Part shown: one piece after another, positions 11,623 to 14,920 of the stretch
Layout of the letters: every line of letters starts with the position of its first letter
How positions within the stretch are numbered: position 1 is the stretch's first letter
Source of the DNA: DASPXY01 sp038227745
GTDB taxonomy: Bacteria > Planctomycetota > Planctomycetia > Gemmatales > Gemmataceae
DNA: 14,920 nucleotides
Direction: 5' to 3'
Assembly: GCA_038227745.1 (NCBI GenBank)
Contig: JBBRPS010000166.1
Coordinates: 1 to 14,920 of the forward strand
Notes under the pieces: model-generated
The model's input: the letters and a program-made list of their open reading frames with translations, nothing else
The model's database searches: none
Told to the model about the DNA's origin: nothing
Translations under genes and position numbers: made by a program

Positions 11623-13254
11623 GTGGCCTGTCAATGGCGAATCCGCCACAAGCTGATGCTCGGGCTCGGCCTCGTTGTGGCCCTCGTCGCCCTGCTGCTC
11701 GGCGGCGCGCTCAAGGGCCTCCTGTCGTACCGCACGACCATCAAGACCACCGACCGCAGGATCGTCAGCCTCAACAAGCACGTGATTCCCCTGCAGATGC
11801 AGATCCGCGGCCTCGGCGAAGCGAGCGGCCCCCCCGGTACGGAGGCCATCACGCTGATCAACAAGGTGACGGCCACCCGCAAGATGCTCACGAGCTACGA
11901 AGAGGACCTGAAAGAACTGGGCCGGTACGGCGCCGACGCGGACAAGAGCTACAAGGAAACCGCGGACATCCAGGCCCTCCACGAGCGCCTGGACCGGCTC
12001 CAGCGGGCCACCGACAGGGCGATCGCTGAAAACAGGCCGGTGCTCGAAGACGCCAAGGTGAAAATTCAGGTCAAGGATCTGAACCAGACCGCGAACGATC
12101 TGGTCAGCAAGCTGTACAGCGATTGCTACGACCGCTTCCAGATCGCCAAGGATGACCAGAAGCTCAGCCTGACCATCGTCCTGGCCACCAGCGCCATCGG
12201 CGTGCTGCTGATGGCCGGCCTGCTGCGCTTCTTCTACCGCTGGGTCTTCTACCCCGTCCGCGACCTGCAGGCGGGGACGACGCGGGTCGCCAGCGGCGAT
12301 TTCGACCACACCATCGAGATCCACAGCGGCGATGAGTTCGAGGAGCTGGCCGCCCACTTCAACGACATGACGGGCCGGCTGCGCGAGATGTACACCGACC
12401 TCGCCCGACAGGTGAACGAGCGCAGCCGGCAGCTCGTCCGCTCCGAGCGCCTGGCGGGTGTCGGCTTCCTCGCCGCCGGCGTCGCCCACGAGATCAACAA
12501 CCCCCTCGCCAGCATCGCGTTTTGCAGCGAGGCCCTGGAGCGGCGCCTGACCGCACTGCTGGCGCAGCGCGGCAAGGAGTTCGGCCCGGCCGGCGAGGAC
12601 GCGGAGGTCGTCGCCAAGTACCTGCGCATGATCCAGCAGGAGGCATTCCGCTGCAAGGAGATCACGCAGCGCCTCCTTCAGTTCAGCCGCGGCGGCGAAC
12701 ACCGGCGCGAGGCGACCGACCTGCGCGAGCTGATCCAGGGCGTGCTCGACGTGGCGCAGCACCTGCCGAACCACACCGGCAAGACGCTGAACTTCATAGC
12801 GCCGCCGCGGCTGGTGGCGTGGGTCAACGCCCAGGAGATCAAGTCGGTCGTGCTGAACCTGGTCGTCAACGCCCTGGACAGCATGGAGGAGGGCGGCACG
12901 CTGAACATCGCACTGCGGCAGCACGACGGCATGGCGGAGATCGTCTTCGCGGATACCGGCTGCGGCATGGCGGCGGAGGTGCTGGAAAACATCTTCGAGC
13001 CGTTCTTCACGCGCAGCCGCACCGGCAAGGGCACGGGCCTGGGGCTGTCGATCAGCCACCGCATCATCAACCAGCACCGCGGCGAGATCGAGGCGGTCAG
13101 CCCGGGGCCGAACCGGGGCAGCACGTTCACGGTTCGCCTGCCGCTGCAGCCCGCGGACGAAGCCGTGGCCCGCGACATCGGAAGCACAGAGAAAGAGCAC
13201 GAGTCGGGGCCGGTGGAAAAGGACTGGGGCAGTCAGCGGCGCCGCGCCGCGTGA
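11623..13254 (+). CDS. Membrane sensor histidine kinase (HAMP, NtrB/AtoS-type)
   Basis: 543 aa. First transmembrane helix about 11-31, extracytoplasmic sensor about 32-180, second helix about 181-204, HAMP about 205-257, then the dimerisation/phosphoacceptor domain with the H box GVAHEINNPLAS (H289) and the ATPase domain with N box VVLNLVVNALDSMEEGG (409-425), G1 ADTGCGM (443-449), F box FEPFFTR (458-464) and G2 GKGTGLGLSIS (468-478). All catalytic motifs are intact. The sensor region is charged and helical (four-helix-bundle-like) with no recognised ligand pocket, so the signal is unknown. A transition from periplasmic signal to phosphotransfer onto the response regulator 62 bases downstream is the expected role. 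The leader (11441-11622) contains GTGCCAAGTTGC (11471-11482) and GTGCGAAGTTGC (11534-11545), a near repeat that could be operator half-sites. A plus-strand extended -10-like TGGTAGAGT at 11505-11513 is weak. Confidence 0.95.
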   Translation: MACQWRIRHKLMLGLGLVVALVALLLGGALKGLLSYRTTIKTTDRRIVSLNKHVIPLQMQIRGLGEASGPPGTEAITLINKVTATRKMLTSYEEDLKELGRYGADADKSYKETADIQALHERLDRLQRATDRAIAENRPVLEDAKVKIQVKDLNQTANDLVSKLYSDCYDRFQIAKDDQKLSLTIVLATSAIGVLLMAGLLRFFYRWVFYPVRDLQAGTTRVASGDFDHTIEIHSGDEFEELAAHFNDMTGRLREMYTDLARQVNERSRQLVRSERLAGVGFLAAGVAHEINNPLASIAFCSEALERRLTALLAQRGKEFGPAGEDAEVVAKYLRMIQQEAFRCKEITQRLLQFSRGGEHRREATDLRELIQGVLDVAQHLPNHTGKTLNFIAPPRLVAWVNAQEIKSVVLNLVVNALDSMEEGGTLNIALRQHDGMAEIVFADTGCGMAAEVLENIFEPFFTRSRTGKGTGLGLSISHRIINQHRGEIEAVSPGPNRGSTFTVRLPLQPADEAVARDIGSTEKEHESGPVEKDWGSQRRRAA

Positions 13255-13297
13255 CTCTTCCCCCCGCGCCCCCGCTCCGACACCCCGAGGGTTGGTC

Positions 13298-13305
13298 AAA
13301 GGAGG
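13298..13305 (+). promoter_or_regulatory. Ribosome-binding site of the response regulator, start choice unclear
   Basis: AAAGGAGG ends at 13305. The next in-frame candidates are TTG at 13311 (spacing five) and ATG at 13317 (spacing eleven). By spacing the TTG would be preferred; by codon identity the ATG. The choice only adds MG before MPAHNS. Confidence 0.6.
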
Positions 13306-13316
13306 CTCGCTTGGGC

Positions 13317-14732
13317 ATGCCGGCGCATAATAGTCTGCGGATCCTGTTCGCCGACGACGAGAAGTCCCTGCAAGAGGTCATGCGCTCCGAGTTGCCGCGC
13401 CTCGGGCACGAGGTCACCGTCTGCCCCGACGGCAAGGCCGCCGTCAAGGCCCTCGAGAAAACCACTTTCGATCTCGCGATTCTCGACCTCAAGATGCCCG
13501 GCCTCGACGGCATCGAGGTGCTGACCCACCTCAAGCAGGTCTCGCCGGACACCGAGGCGGTGATGATGACCGGCCACGGCAGCGCCGAGTCCGCGGTCGC
13601 CGCCCTGCGCCTCGGCGCCATGGACTACATCTACAAGCCCTGCCGGCTAACCGAGATCGAGGGCATCCTGGAGAAGGTGCTGGAGCGGCGCCACCTCAAG
13701 CACAAGAACATCGCCCTGCAGACGCGCGTCCAGGCCGCCGAGGGGCCGTCGATGCTGGTCGGCAAGGCCACGGCCATGAGCGCCGTCCACCGCATGATCG
13801 CCACCATCGCGCCGACCGACTCGACCGTGCTGATCCTCGGCGAGACGGGCACCGGCAAGGAACTGGCCGCCCGCACCCTCTACCAGCAGAGCAAGCGCAA
13901 GGACATGCCGTTCGTGCCGGTCAACTGCGGCGCGCTTGCGGAGAACCTGGTCGAGAGCGAGTTGTTCGGCCACAAGAAGGGCTCGTTCACCGGCGCCGAC
14001 CGCGACCACAAGGGCCTGTTCGAGGTGGCCAACGGCGGCACGCTGTTCCTCGACGAGGTCGGCGAGCTGAACAAGAACATCCAGGTCAAGCTGCTGCGCT
14101 TCCTGGAGTCGGGCGAGATCCGCCGGCTGGGCGAGACGGAGCCGTTCCGCGTGGACGTGCGCGTGCTGTGCGCTACCAACCGCGACCTGCGCGAGATGAT
14201 CCAGAACGACGAGTTCCGCGAGGACCTGTACTTTCGCATCAACACGTTCGAGCTGCGGCTGCCGTCGCTGCGCGAGCGGCGCTCGGACATCCCCGACCTG
14301 GCGCGACACCTGCTGTCGCGGGCGGCCAAGCGGCCGCTGGATCAGGTCTGCGACCTGCTGACGCCCGAGGCGGTCGATTGCCTCCTGGAGCACGAATGGC
14401 CGGGGAACGTGCGCGAGCTGGCGAACGTGATGGAGCACGCCTACATCATCGCCGGCGGTCAGCGGATCACGCCGGAGCACCTGCCGCACCACATCCGCCC
14501 GGCAGGCAGTTCCCCACCGGCGACGCTGCCGCTCAAGCGGCCGATGGCTTCGGCGCCCGCGCCCGCGCCGCCGCGGACGCTGCGCGAAATCGAGATGGAA
14601 CACATCTTGAAAGTGCTGGAGAAGCACGGCGGCAACAAGCCCGCGGCCGCGGCGGAGCTCGGCATCGTGCTGAAGACGCTCTACAACAAGCTGAACCAGT
14701 GGCAGGAAGAGCGGGCGAAATCCGCGGGGTAA
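13317..14732 (+). CDS. Sigma-54-activating response regulator (NtrC/AtoC/ZraR-type)
   Basis: 471 aa in three domains. Receiver 1-125: acidic pair D13/D14, phosphoacceptor D57 (LAILDLKMPG), T85 and K107. Central AAA+ domain about 145-380: Walker A GETGTGKE (175-182), the sigma-54 contact loop as GSFTGA (222-227), Walker B LFLDEVGE (243-250), and arginine-rich PSLRERRSDIP (316-326), WPGNVRELAN (361-370). A Fis-type helix-turn-helix closes the protein (about 425-465, with GGNKPAAAAELGI and KTLYNKL). It should oligomerise on phosphorylation and drive sigma-54 promoters. A Pro/Ala linker (398-420) joins the AAA+ and DNA-binding parts. The second position of the GAFTGA loop is Ser rather than Ala, a variant known in functional activators. 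It pairs with the upstream kinase. Targets cannot be read from the window; no TGGCAC-N5-TTGC site was found in the leaders I checked. A TTG start at 13311 is possible. Confidence 0.96.
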   Translation: MPAHNSLRILFADDEKSLQEVMRSELPRLGHEVTVCPDGKAAVKALEKTTFDLAILDLKMPGLDGIEVLTHLKQVSPDTEAVMMTGHGSAESAVAALRLGAMDYIYKPCRLTEIEGILEKVLERRHLKHKNIALQTRVQAAEGPSMLVGKATAMSAVHRMIATIAPTDSTVLILGETGTGKELAARTLYQQSKRKDMPFVPVNCGALAENLVESELFGHKKGSFTGADRDHKGLFEVANGGTLFLDEVGELNKNIQVKLLRFLESGEIRRLGETEPFRVDVRVLCATNRDLREMIQNDEFREDLYFRINTFELRLPSLRERRSDIPDLARHLLSRAAKRPLDQVCDLLTPEAVDCLLEHEWPGNVRELANVMEHAYIIAGGQRITPEHLPHHIRPAGSSPPATLPLKRPMASAPAPAPPRTLREIEMEHILKVLEKHGGNKPAAAAELGIVLKTLYNKLNQWQEERAKSAG

Positions 14733-14764
14733 GGGCGAACGGCCGGCGTAAGCCGGCTGGTCCT
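14733..14764. repeat. Dispersed hairpin repeat, complete single copy
   Basis: All 32 bases match 8837-8868. The unit holds GCCGGC (14742-14747), loop GTAA (14748-14751) and GCCGGC (14752-14757), extended by a G-T and a C-G pair, so the RNA has an 8-bp stem capped by a GNRA-type GUAA tetraloop. It starts right at the stop codon of the response-regulator gene and could end its message; there is no T tract. Unlike the copy at 8839 there is no complete inverted partner beside it. Confidence 0.8.
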
Positions 14765-14780
14765 CCACCAAGCATGGGAC

Positions 14781-14858
14781 GGCGAACGGCCGGCGTAAGA
14801 GATCGTCCAGCTTTCAGGGGTTATAGGCTAAGGGGTTACGGCGAGGCAGCTTACGCCG
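14781..14858. repeat. Truncated copy of the hairpin repeat with distant inverted remnant
   Basis: GGCGAACGGCCGGCGTAAG (14781-14799) matches the first part of the unit and then stops abruptly in the loop/second stem half. CTTACGCCG at 14850-14858 is the inverse of its last nine bases. The 50 bases between are AT-richer and contain two copies of AGGGGTTA (14816-14823, 14831-14838). It looks like a repeat pair interrupted or degraded from within. The rest to 14920 shows no gene I can support. Confidence 0.55.
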
Positions 14859-14920
14859 AAAAGGAGGGGGCTACGGCAGAGTTCGCTAGGCCCTCTTGCC
14901 TGCCCTCCGTGCCGTTCCCC

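Noticed and set aside
12522..13310. In-frame N-terminal extension of the response regulator
   Set aside because: It overlaps the histidine kinase catalytic domain in another frame; the receiver domain begins right after the ribosome site at 13298-13305.

Overview
The window is high-GC DNA that looks like a Gemmata-type planctomycete. This is inferred from gene content: a Ser/Thr kinase fused to a formylglycine-enzyme-like (SUMF) domain, a DUF4058 protein, a lipoprotein with a degenerate transglutaminase fold, an NtrC-type two-component pair, and dispersed palindromic repeats whose chance translations read 'PAYAGRSP' and 'LARRASEG/YKPDAPARG', a look I recall from planctomycete genomes. No taxonomic marker gene is present. 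The window holds no rRNA, tRNA, CRISPR array, transposase or phage gene.

Layout. From 118 to 5567 all genes run on the minus strand. In transcription order they are a BASS-type membrane transporter (5567-4587), two small unknown genes six bases apart with a good TATAAT promoter (4494-3832), the kinase/SUMF fusion (3726-1303), the DUF4058 protein (1133-297) and a previously hidden 43-residue CPHCG zinc-ribbon-like ORF (249-118). A second minus-strand group reads 10001 to 5696: a PlsC-type acyltransferase and a pterin-4a-carbinolamine dehydratase, two bases apart and surely co-translated; then, after a 27-bp inverted repeat, kdsA (metal-dependent type) and a large lipoprotein. The acyltransferase and kdsA point to envelope lipid/LPS synthesis.

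The plus strand starts at 10266 with a secreted Cys-rich esterase, followed by a perfect 28-bp palindrome, then a membrane histidine kinase (11623-13254) and its sigma-54-activating response regulator (13317-14732). The window ends in one complete and one truncated copy of the repeat seen beside kdsA.

Most unusual material: the repeats (a 30-bp arm palindrome bracketed by a 14-bp direct repeat; a hairpin unit with a GUAA loop, present several times), the unknown two-gene module with its own promoter, the hidden zinc-ribbon ORF, the nuclease-like residue pattern of the DUF4058 protein, and two proteins (SUMF domain, transglutaminase fold) that keep the fold but seem to have lost the catalytic cysteine. 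I see no complete known defence or mobile system. Several very long open frames in the other strand or frame are products of the high GC content and were rejected.
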